Notes under the pieces: model-generated
The model's input: the letters and a program-made list of their open reading frames with translations, nothing else
What the model was told of the DNA's origin: nothing
Database searches by the model: none
Origin: Bdellovibrionota bacterium
GTDB taxonomy: Bacteria > Bdellovibrionota_C > UBA2361 > JAFLCA01
Direction: 5' to 3'
DNA: 64,000 nt
Assembly: GCA_030584005.1 (NCBI GenBank)
Contig: CP129486.1
Location: 1,119,556 to 1,183,555 of the forward strand
Program-made: the position numbers and the translations under genes
Part shown: piece by piece, positions 54,543 to 62,778 of the stretch
How the letters are laid out: each line of letters begins with the position of its first letter
How positions within the stretch are numbered: position 1 is the first letter of the stretch

Positions 54543-56360
54543 ATGGGGCGAGGACGCTGGCTGGAGGGCTCGCAGTTCCAGCTACGAGAGGCCCCCGGTG
54601 TAATCGAATCAATTCACTGGAACGATCCGTCCGATGGTTCAACGGGGGCCCGCGAGGTTATCGGATACTTCGAGGATAGGGGCTTGGATATAATGGCGGG
54701 CAACCCTACGCGCTTTTTTCTGCACAGCTCGATCCGGGTAATTGATGAAAGTGGGGGGCAGGGATGGCGCTTCGGAACAAGCGCACAGAGTCTGGGAAGC
54801 GCAGTGCCGCATTCACACATCCAGTATTCAGAGCTATCAGATCGAGTTATCGAGGCCACTGATGGACAGAATCTGCGTGTACGAAGCTCCGTCGTAGCCG
54901 CCAAGGAGAGTGTGCTCATTCAGTCGACCGTTACAAACTTGAGCAGTGAAGAACGTTTCTATGAGCTGCCCCTCAACATTCCATACGTGCTCTTCCCCGA
55001 GCATGAGGGCACTGTGCGGCTGCGCGGAGAGGCGGGCGGTGCAATATCCCGAGACTTTTCGCAGAACACCTCCTGGGAGTATCCCGGCGTGAATGCATAT
55101 GCTCCAGTTGTGGCGCTTTGGCGCGAGGCGACCGAATTTGATCCGCTCTTCACGGTTGGCATCGCAGTGGTGAGTCCGATCCAACGTCCAGATGGAGTTA
55201 CATTTGAAGAGCAGAATCGGAGGGTCGAGCTTACGTTTCTTCTTAAACTGCCGCCCGGCGGATCGAAGGATGTTGCCGTAGCGATCGGCGTCGCTGCGAG
55301 TGGTGAATGGAGTAAAGCGCTTGCGGACTATAGACGATTCTTCCAATACCACCATAGTGTGGTCCCGCAGTATTGCCCGCCCGGTGCAATGGTAACTGCT
55401 TCGGGCACTAATACGGCTCAGTATGACCATACGAACAAGCGCTTTTATCCAGGCACTGAGATGCGCGATCTCTTTCCACCGGAGAGAGTCGCGACGATGA
55501 GCGGATGGTATCAGTTCGCTGGTTTCTGGGAGACTGCGATTGATTCCACCTATGCCTCTCCGACACGTCCCGTTCAGAAGGAGTCGTGGGTACACCTGTT
55601 TGATCCCAATATAGGGTTCGGCGTCGATCAGACGTTAGAGGGGTTCTTGAGCCACTTCCAAGCTGCCGAGGTGGAGACGCTTTGGTTTACCCGCCCCAAT
55701 TTTGGACTTGAGGGATATGCGGCAGAATCTGATGGAAGGGGCGGACACCTTTTTACTCCAGGGCGGGTACTGGACCTGGATTACACCTATGCATCGGATC
55801 GCGATACCTATCTCTCTTACCTCGAACCCCTGGCGGCGGCCGGGGTAACTGCATTTTATGTGGACGCATTCGATGCCCCTGGAGGAGCTGCTTTCGTGCA
55901 TCATGTAGCGCGCGAGCTCGAAGCGCGGCATGGACGCAAGATTACCATGATCGTAGAGGGGGTGCGGGATGTATACGCCGGTATAAGTGCCCAGATTCCG
56001 GTCATTAGCGACGCTGACTTTGATAGCCCCGATCCCCGCTTTGGTGTTCTCGTGCCATGGCTCACACCGTATGCCACCCTCTATGGCGGGCGCATCAATG
56101 CTACTCTAAGCGCCGATCATACCGAGGAGTTTGTGATGCAAAGTATTCAACATCAGCCGATACCTCTGGCAGGGTTTCCAAACACCGCATCGAAGGAGTT
56201 TTGTGAGTGGACTAACGTGGCCCATCAGAACCGAGTAGCCCTGTATCAGAGTTATGGGGCGAACTTGTTGCGCGATGGAGTACCCTACTGCGCACCGCCC
56301 TCTGCGCCACCGCTTCCAATGTCCAGATGCCATGAATTGCCGTCATTTACCGGGTGGTAG
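54543..56360 (+). CDS. Glycoside-hydrolase-like protein, probable frameshifted C-terminal part
   Basis: 605 residues from ATG 54543. There is no signal peptide and no ribosome site, but the frame is open back to 54489. The first half is beta-sandwich-like (IESIHWNDPSDGSTGAREVI, VRLRGEAGGA). The second half looks like a TIM barrel of glycoside-hydrolase type: ETLWFTRPNFGLEGYA, VTAFYVDAFDAPGGAAFVHH and KITMIVEGVRDV give acidic candidates at strand ends. I cannot name the family. Joining it to the preceding repeat protein by a -1 shift between 54489 and 54522 would give a normal exported enzyme. Confidence 0.7.
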   Translation: MGRGRWLEGSQFQLREAPGVIESIHWNDPSDGSTGAREVIGYFEDRGLDIMAGNPTRFFLHSSIRVIDESGGQGWRFGTSAQSLGSAVPHSHIQYSELSDRVIEATDGQNLRVRSSVVAAKESVLIQSTVTNLSSEERFYELPLNIPYVLFPEHEGTVRLRGEAGGAISRDFSQNTSWEYPGVNAYAPVVALWREATEFDPLFTVGIAVVSPIQRPDGVTFEEQNRRVELTFLLKLPPGGSKDVAVAIGVAASGEWSKALADYRRFFQYHHSVVPQYCPPGAMVTASGTNTAQYDHTNKRFYPGTEMRDLFPPERVATMSGWYQFAGFWETAIDSTYASPTRPVQKESWVHLFDPNIGFGVDQTLEGFLSHFQAAEVETLWFTRPNFGLEGYAAESDGRGGHLFTPGRVLDLDYTYASDRDTYLSYLEPLAAAGVTAFYVDAFDAPGGAAFVHHVARELEARHGRKITMIVEGVRDVYAGISAQIPVISDADFDSPDPRFGVLVPWLTPYATLYGGRINATLSADHTEEFVMQSIQHQPIPLAGFPNTASKEFCEWTNVAHQNRVALYQSYGANLLRDGVPYCAPPSAPPLPMSRCHELPSFTGW

Positions 56361-56410
56361 GGCGCAGCCGAGCCGGATCTCCGATGAAGTTGAGTCGCTC
56401 AGCCCTCTCG

Positions 56411-58042
56411 CTACGCAGGCATTGGAGCTTTCTCTACAAAATGTTGCCAAAGTGTTCGTCTGAAGGACGATGAGCCAGCACCGAGGGCGGGGCAAAGTAG
56501 TGGAAGCCGGAGCTGATCGCCAAGAACGTCCATTACTATGCGCAGACCGGCGGCCGCGCCGGCGCGCCTAAGCTGGTTCGTGTCGAGACTAGCGGTGTCG
56601 CTCATGCGAAAGCGATGCCCGGTCACCGTGGACAGTCCTCCCACAAGGCCCGCGGTCGAGCGCATGCATTCGTCGGAAGCGCAGCGAAACACATCAACCG
56701 TTTGTTCGGTAACCTGGGAATCGTCTCTTGAGAGGCGAACTGAAGAATCTATTCTGCTGCGGCTTAGCACGAGATGAATCTGGCGGTTCTCCAGCCGCAG
56801 CCCATTCTTTGGTCCATGCGGGTCGAAAAGGATCTCGTCGCCAAAGGGACTACGACGCAGTGTATTGATCTCCCCATTCACGTACGCGGGGAGGAAGGGG
56901 GGATAGTAGGTGGCAAGAAGAAGCCTGGCCTCGTCATCAGGAAGAGTGCGAGCGATGCTTACTCTTGTTGCCTTTTGGTGTGGGAACCCGTAGCGCTCTG
57001 CGGCTAGAAGTGCCAAGGAACGCATGGTGATATCCAAGGTGGCGTTCAAGTAGGTATGGATGGCTTGGTCTCGTATGATCCCGGCAGCGAGCGGGCTTCC
57101 TGCTGATTCCTTGCCGATGTATGGCACGGCGTTAAACATGGCATACGTTGCAAATTGCGGGCTAGAGGTGCGCAGCCCCTCAGGCAAGAGATTGGAGCTT
57201 TCGGCGATACCGAGCGCTTGGTTGAGAACGATTGTTTCAGCTCCGATTCCTTGCGCATAGTCCAAGGTGCTTATAAGGGTGCTCGCCGAAGCGTGGGAGA
57301 CCAGGTTCTTCGAGGTGAGTATCTTCCGGCCAGCTAGAGCGTGAAGTGCCTCTGTCATTATCGAGGATACGCTCGGGAGCACGATATGCGCGGTTAGTCC
57401 TTCGCCTAGATGGTCCCCCGTAATGCGCGCCGCCATGGGGACTTGATCGTGCAATATGAGCTGAGCTCCTTCGCGGGCAGTGTATTCAGCCAAGCATGCA
57501 GCTCGCCCAAAATCGCCCCGGTTACTGATGTCAATCACGGTGCTGCCCGGAGTGCAATTCAGGAGTTGGGGAAGGTAATTTGTGTGAGCGATATCCAGTC
57601 CGGCTGCCATGGCTCGACGATCGGAGCGGCCAGTCACCAAATCGAGGGAGACACTGTCGATGGACTCTAGAAAGGCGAGCGAGGGCATTATCTCAAGCAT
57701 ATTCGAGATTCCGCGTAGTAGTGTTTCTCCCTGCTGATCGATAGCGAAAAAGACTGCGTTTGGTCCAAGTCGCGGAAGTACCGTCCCTGCAAGGAAATCA
57801 GGAAAAGCGGTGCGCATCCCGGACCGAAGAGCATCCATTGTTGACACCACGACCGTTGCTGCCTGAAGCCGTGCTTGGAGGTCTCCCACACGCTCTGCCA
57901 CCTCGCGAATCGCAGGGGAGGAGTGACGCATTCCGGCTAACCCATCGAGGCGATCATAGGGATTGGAGCTGGGGGCCGGCTCGCCAAAGTGCATCGGTTT
58001 TCCCCTGAACTGATCAGGAAGGTTAAGGTGAATGCGGGACAC
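56411..58042 (-). CDS. Hypothetical protein, 543 residues
   Basis: No signal peptide or membrane helix. Alternating alpha/beta character, e.g. NAVFFAIDQQGETLLRGISN, GSTVIDISNRGDFGRAACLA and GAQLILHDQVPMAARITG, suggests a nucleotide- or phosphosugar-binding enzyme fold, but I recognise no motif. DVLGDQLRLPLLCPALGAGS near the end looks like a binding loop. It is the last of three spaced minus-strand genes with an M20 peptidase-like protein and another unknown, which may form one pathway. Confidence 0.65.
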   Translation of the reverse strand: MSRIHLNLPDQFRGKPMHFGEPAPSSNPYDRLDGLAGMRHSSPAIREVAERVGDLQARLQAATVVVSTMDALRSGMRTAFPDFLAGTVLPRLGPNAVFFAIDQQGETLLRGISNMLEIMPSLAFLESIDSVSLDLVTGRSDRRAMAAGLDIAHTNYLPQLLNCTPGSTVIDISNRGDFGRAACLAEYTAREGAQLILHDQVPMAARITGDHLGEGLTAHIVLPSVSSIMTEALHALAGRKILTSKNLVSHASASTLISTLDYAQGIGAETIVLNQALGIAESSNLLPEGLRTSSPQFATYAMFNAVPYIGKESAGSPLAAGIIRDQAIHTYLNATLDITMRSLALLAAERYGFPHQKATRVSIARTLPDDEARLLLATYYPPFLPAYVNGEINTLRRSPFGDEILFDPHGPKNGLRLENRQIHLVLSRSRIDSSVRLSRDDSQVTEQTVDVFRCASDECMRSTAGLVGGLSTVTGHRFRMSDTASLDTNQLRRAGAAAGLRIVMDVLGDQLRLPLLCPALGAGSSSFRRTLWQHFVEKAPMPA

Positions 58043-58207
58043 GGGTTACTCCGAGAGTACGAACAACTACCCAATCAGTGTACATGAGCGCAGCTGCTAC
58101 TCAATAGACGCTGCTGCCTTTATGGAGCGAGGCTGCACAAGACTTGAGGCTCGTTCCATCCTTGGTTGTTTCAGAGATAGAAGGTGCGATCGAGAATGGC
58201 AGTGAAT

Positions 58208-59281
58208 CTACCAACGCATCAGCAGGAAAGTTCTCAGTATTTTCTCGTATTGGAGGAGGCTAGGAATCGAAACCCACTCATTATCGGTCCCAATTCCCCC
58301 GCCGATGGGGCCGAACTCTACACCCGCACCTTTCGCCAGCATGTAGTGCCGCGCATCAGAGGTACCTTGCGCTGTATAGAGTCTGCACGTGCGCTTTCGC
58401 AATCGCTGAGTTACACGTCGCAGCTCCCTTACATAAGGACTCCCCCTTGGAGTATCCAGAGCTTGTTCATGCGCCAGCACCTCAATACAGAATCCTGCTG
58501 GGAGGAGGTCTCTCACCTTTTTCAATACAACAGCAGATGATTCCTGTACGAACCGCAGGTCAAGAAAGACACTGCAATCATCCGGAACTTTATTCAGCGA
58601 AGTATTGCTCGTTTCGATACGGCTCACATTGATAGTGGTTTGTTGTGAGTTTCTCGAAGGGTTTGGAAACTGTTCTTCAAGTCGGCGAACGAACCGAAGC
58701 ATCTTAGAAACAGCATTCTCCCCACGCCACGGATATGCGCCATGTGCTGTTCGTCCTTTGCACGTTATCCTTAACCATAAGACGCCTTTGGCTCGATGTG
58801 CTATGTGAAATCCGGTTGATTCTCCCGCGATGATGAAGTCAGCTTGGACCCCCCGAGAAATCTGATAGGCGGTACCATCAAATCCTCCCGTTTCCTCGTC
58901 GGTGACCAATTGCAGGCCGAGAGGGTAGTTGACTTGCCGCGCGACTTCGCGGAATACCTTAATCAGAACTGCAACGTTTGCCTTCATGTCCATTGCTCCC
59001 ACGCCATACAGGCGATTACGGAGAATGACCGGCGTGTACTGCGCAGGCTTTCCCGGAATCACATCAAGATGCCCATTCAGGATTATCCTGAACCGTCGTG
59101 GTCGCCTTGAGGATGCATAAATGAGAGCACTTGGCGAACTGTTGCGCTCGAATCGCTCGACCGTGAATCCAGTCAGCGAACTTACCGCTATATGGAGTGC
59201 GTGACGCAACGAAGATATAGCGCCCGGATCTGACCGTACTCTAATCAGTCTTTTAGTTAAGGCGAGTGTAACCTTGTCCAT
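58208..59281 (-). CDS. M20-family metallopeptidase-like protein with lost metal ligand
   Basis: 357 residues from ATG 59281, with ribosome site AGGAG at 59294-59290; a longer reading adds 17 residues. ArgE/DapE-like: His71-x-Asp73 in NGHLDVIPG, Asp98 in YGVGAMDMK, Glu129-Glu130 in TDEETGG, Glu154 in GESTG, dimer-domain GRTAHGAYPW with His180, and QGTSDAR. The last family ligand, His in H-x-x-[DN]-E, appears as Gly331 in IGTDNEW. If real, this would weaken binding of one metal ion. Family members remove acyl groups or cut dipeptides. Context is the unknown three-gene island. Confidence 0.82.
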   Translation of the reverse strand: MDKVTLALTKRLIRVRSDPGAISSLRHALHIAVSSLTGFTVERFERNSSPSALIYASSRRPRRFRIILNGHLDVIPGKPAQYTPVILRNRLYGVGAMDMKANVAVLIKVFREVARQVNYPLGLQLVTDEETGGFDGTAYQISRGVQADFIIAGESTGFHIAHRAKGVLWLRITCKGRTAHGAYPWRGENAVSKMLRFVRRLEEQFPNPSRNSQQTTINVSRIETSNTSLNKVPDDCSVFLDLRFVQESSAVVLKKVRDLLPAGFCIEVLAHEQALDTPRGSPYVRELRRVTQRLRKRTCRLYTAQGTSDARHYMLAKGAGVEFGPIGGGIGTDNEWVSIPSLLQYEKILRTFLLMRW

Positions 59282-59670
59282 GAGGAATGCTCCTATGCGC
59301 TCAACAGAGTGATTGGGCCTGCAGTATGCCATGCTGGGAAATGCATCTAGCTACCATATTACATGAAGCTGAACCTGCGCCTTCGCACCACGGGCGCTCC
59401 GGCGAGACACCGCTTATCGAGGACTTCTCCAAGGGACACTGTGCGGTGGCGGGCATGGTAGGGAAGAACGTCAGGAATCGTCGACGAACTCTGAACCGTC
59501 GTCGTCTGCAGCATTGGTATGATTTGCGTGCGATGCTCGGTGGCAGAGGCGCCCAAGAATGGTCCAATAACTCAAACGCTATATCCCAGATCGTGGTTTG
59601 GATCATGCAATTCTCGGTTTAATCATTGTGTGTAAATGGTGTTGGAGCCCCAAAATCTCTTTGTGTGGCT
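59282..59670. other. 389-bp spacer inside the three-gene island
   Basis: Holds the ribosome site of the M20-like gene and probably its promoter. No convincing gene; short frames on both strands lack starts and family resemblance. Confidence 0.45.
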
Positions 59671-61098
59671 CTAGGGCGAAGGGAGTATCTCTGAGTACAC
59701 ACTCTCCCTTGAGCCATGGATCCGTCCTCGCCGTGCTTCCTCAGAGGCTGCCGGTAAGTAAGTTCGAAAGCCGCCTAGGAAACATGGATGCTCATCGGTA
59801 AAGCAGAACAGATTGCGATCGATATACGAATACAGAACTCCATCCGCTTGATTCCTAACCGAAGGATTCTGCAGCTCAGGCTGAACTATATATGCGCCTC
59901 GGGTGGCCAAACCTCCCTCGACATCTCGCATGAATCGACTATCTCCCAACGAGCCTCGGTAGTGGCCGTAACACCCATAAGTCCCTTGAAGCGGCTTGGC
60001 ACGCACAAGGGGCTTGGAGTGTACCTCTGAACCATCATCGTTGGCCGTGGCAAGATACGCCTTGAGCCTCGGATCGGCGAGATCCTCCTTGCGCGTAATA
60101 CGAAAGCCCATCTGCATGGTCACGAGGTATGCTTTGGAGTCGTTGATCCTGGCGTGAACAGCAACATTATGTGGGCTGTCCACGTTCAGTGTGATCGCGT
60201 GAGCCTTGATCACTTTTCTTATCTCTTCCCTCGCCAGGAGCGGGTGGATGACCACCGTTTGGGGATTCCTTAGCTTCTCGATTGGATCCGAGGATCGCAC
60301 GTATAGCTGGTAGGCGCAGTTTCCGGCCCTTTCCTGGAGGTGTGTAAGGAAGCCTTGGGGGCTGAATACACGATCAAATCCCGAGATCATCTGTACCTTG
60401 CTATCAGCAAGCGGCAGCATCGGATCCTGTCCAAATTCATTTGTGCACAGTTCAGCGTACTTTTGATCAGTGACGGCGAGAACAGCAATCGGCATCTTGT
60501 TGCGCTGTCTCAGTTGGTTGAGCCCCTGACGGAACCGCTGCGAGAAATAAGATGCCCCCTCTCGTGCAAAGGCGTTCTCAAGGAGGTAGTACATCGCGAC
60601 TGAGTTCTCCATCTCGAAGATATTATGTCTCAAACATTCACGGATCTCCTCTTTACTGAGCATTGGAGCAGCGACGAGAAAGGCATCGGGAAGTCCGCGC
60701 ATATCAATTTGAACAAAGTAGTTGGTCGTTTGACTCTGGGCAGTTCGGCATAGTGCATAGTCTGAGGAAGCCTCTCGATTTGCTTCAACCAAAGGAGCGA
60801 AGGCCGCATTATACTCGTGGTAGAGCTCTGCGAGGGCGTTGAGCACAACCAGTGGGTAATAGGTGGGCGCACTAGGGAAGGTTCTGAATGAGCGAAAGCC
60901 AGGTCGAGAGTGATCCTGCGGAGATCCAAGGTCCGCTTCTTGGACGATGCTACAACTTGTGTTCAAAAGGTCCCGAGCAGTGCAGCGTTCAGCTCGGTAG
61001 ATGGATCCGTGAACAAATGACATCGGTTGCAAAAGCGGGTTTCCTGGTGTTTCAGGAACAGGTGCGGGCTGACCAGAGGAGAGAGAGTTAGAGTGCAT
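59671..61098 (-). CDS. Hypothetical protein, 475 residues
   Basis: No signal peptide. The middle (ALAELYHEYNAAFAPLVEAN, MPIAVLAVTDQKYAELCTNE) is mixed alpha/beta. The C-terminal third (YGCYGHYRGSLGDSRFMRDV, RGAYIVQPELQ, CFLGGFRTYL) weakly recalls the closing part of ATP-grasp ligases, where acidic and Asn ligands bind metal, but I see no diagnostic triad. First gene of the island, so a ligase acting with an M20-type peptidase is a testable idea, not a call. Confidence 0.65.
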   Translation of the reverse strand: MHSNSLSSGQPAPVPETPGNPLLQPMSFVHGSIYRAERCTARDLLNTSCSIVQEADLGSPQDHSRPGFRSFRTFPSAPTYYPLVVLNALAELYHEYNAAFAPLVEANREASSDYALCRTAQSQTTNYFVQIDMRGLPDAFLVAAPMLSKEEIRECLRHNIFEMENSVAMYYLLENAFAREGASYFSQRFRQGLNQLRQRNKMPIAVLAVTDQKYAELCTNEFGQDPMLPLADSKVQMISGFDRVFSPQGFLTHLQERAGNCAYQLYVRSSDPIEKLRNPQTVVIHPLLAREEIRKVIKAHAITLNVDSPHNVAVHARINDSKAYLVTMQMGFRITRKEDLADPRLKAYLATANDDGSEVHSKPLVRAKPLQGTYGCYGHYRGSLGDSRFMRDVEGGLATRGAYIVQPELQNPSVRNQADGVLYSYIDRNLFCFTDEHPCFLGGFRTYLPAASEEARRGRIHGSRESVYSEILPSP

Positions 61099-61660
61099 AA
61101 GCCGTTTGTTTAAACATGGGTGTAGATGAGGCTTGTGCCTTCACGAAGTAAGACAAGGACAAGCCACTCGGATCGGATGCGTCTCAGGGAGATCAGCAAC
61201 TATCCGAAGTAAATTCTATTGTGGACGAAATTGGTGGATCGGCCGGCGGCCAAGCGCGAGATGTTGGGCCTACGCCCAGAAGAGGAATGAGGTGAGGTAA
61301 CTGGAATATGAACGAACTCTCATGCGGCTACCTTGCCAGGTCTGTACAGGGTAGTCAAGGATCTTGCAATAGATGTCAGCAGCGCTGAGATACGAGAGTC
61401 ACTGCAGGATTATCCTTAGAGTTCTTTTGCGTTCGAGATTCTGGCGAGTAACAGCATGAAACTGAGTGAGGAAGGCATTGCAGCCATCCACAAGAGTGTC
61501 TGTAATTCCTGGTCGTATTCGCTTTGTCGTTCTGTTCTTAATATGCTCCACTCGTAAGGAAAAAGATCCGCCGAAGAGCAATAGGATTTTCTGGTGTTTC
61601 CTCGTAGAATGAGCTTGCTCCAAACACATGAATTATTCTTATTAAGCTTGTTGATAAGGT
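61099..61660. other. 562-bp spacer, no gene seen
   Basis: Divergent region between the 475-residue gene and the AI-2E transporter gene. It becomes AT-rich toward 61640. A 76-codon frame on the minus strand (61399-61629) has no family resemblance. No member of the palindrome families seen. Confidence 0.45.
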
Positions 61661-62770
61661 ATGACTACGCACGCAAATAGCCCGCTTGAGAAACTGCGTT
61701 GGGCGCTCACACTTGCCTTTTTGATGGCCCTTCTTGCCGGCCTCTACTTTGTGTTCTTGCCGTTTCTTAAGCCAATCGCCTGGGCCATTATCGTCACTCT
61801 TGCAACCTGGCCGCTTTACTGCGCAGTGCAACGACGCCTCAATCAGAGCGGAGGGCAGGCTGCTGGGGTAATGACGGGCCTGCTGGCAGTGTTCCTGCTA
61901 GGCGTTGTCGTCCCGGTGCTCACTCTCTTGGCCATAGAGGTACGCGATGGGGTGACCAGTGGATTCGGCTGGATTAATACCCATCGAGAGGCGGTGCACG
62001 AAATGGCTACTGCGATCCCCTGGGTGGGCGAGTCCGCTCAGAAGGTGGTGGCTGAACTGCTGCCTCTTACCCCGCGTGAAGAGGCGGTGGACCAGGGGGA
62101 TCTCATTTCGCTTGCCCGGCAGTATCAGGAGACAATCCTTCGTTATGTGGGGATGGCTGCCCGCGGCCTCTTTACCTTTCTCTTCCAGGTGTTGGTATTC
62201 CTGGTCACCTCCTATTTTATCTACAGGCATGGTCGAACACTCGGCAAGCAATTCACCTCCGCCCTTTCAAGGATTGGAGGCCAGCGTTTTGAGCGACTGC
62301 TGGGCGCAACGGTAGCAACGCTTAAGGGCACGGTGTATGGGGTGCTGGCCACCGCATTTGCGCAAGGTACTCTCGCCGGCATTGGGTATGTAGTCGCTGG
62401 GGCACCGACTCCCATTCTGCTTAGTGGCGCCACGATGCTGCTCTCGCTTGTCCCCTTCGGCACCCCCTTTGTGTATATACCGGCAGCGATCCTTGTGGCC
62501 GTGCAAGGTAGTTTGCTGTGGGGAGTAGTACTGGTGCTGTGGGGAATTTTGGTAGTGAGCACCGTCGACAATCTCTTGCGGCCCATCTTCATCAGTCAGG
62601 CTACCCGCCTCAATGTTCTGATGGTGTTCTTTGCTGTGCTGGGAGGGGTAATAAGCTTCGGACTTATCGGGATCTTTCTTGGACCAATCATTGTGGCGGT
62701 AGCGACGGCGCTCTGGCATGAGTGGGTTGAGCACCACGAGCACACCCATGCACACCCCGCAGGCACATGA
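61661..62770 (+). CDS. AI-2E transporter family membrane protein
   Basis: 369 residues, normal for the PerM/YdiK/TqsA family. Hydrophobic segments lie near 14-50, 62-90, 165-185, 215-255, 260-290 and 300-340. Family traits are FLKPIAWAIIVTLATWPLY near the start, GTVYGVLATAFAQGTLAGIG, LVPFGTPFVYIPAAI and VDNLLRPIFISQ with GLIGIFLGPIIVAVA. Substrates in the family range from AI-2 to sodium or other solutes, so the transported species is open. The C-terminus is His-rich. Convergent with the cardiolipin synthase gene, eight bases apart. Confidence 0.9.
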   Translation: MTTHANSPLEKLRWALTLAFLMALLAGLYFVFLPFLKPIAWAIIVTLATWPLYCAVQRRLNQSGGQAAGVMTGLLAVFLLGVVVPVLTLLAIEVRDGVTSGFGWINTHREAVHEMATAIPWVGESAQKVVAELLPLTPREEAVDQGDLISLARQYQETILRYVGMAARGLFTFLFQVLVFLVTSYFIYRHGRTLGKQFTSALSRIGGQRFERLLGATVATLKGTVYGVLATAFAQGTLAGIGYVVAGAPTPILLSGATMLLSLVPFGTPFVYIPAAILVAVQGSLLWGVVLVLWGILVVSTVDNLLRPIFISQATRLNVLMVFFAVLGGVISFGLIGIFLGPIIVAVATALWHEWVEHHEHTHAHPAGT

Positions 62771-62778
62771 AGGTGAAA

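Noticed and set aside
59671..61098. Firm ATP-grasp ligase assignment
   Set aside because: The resemblance is confined to a few residues near the C-terminus and no diagnostic metal-binding triad is clear.
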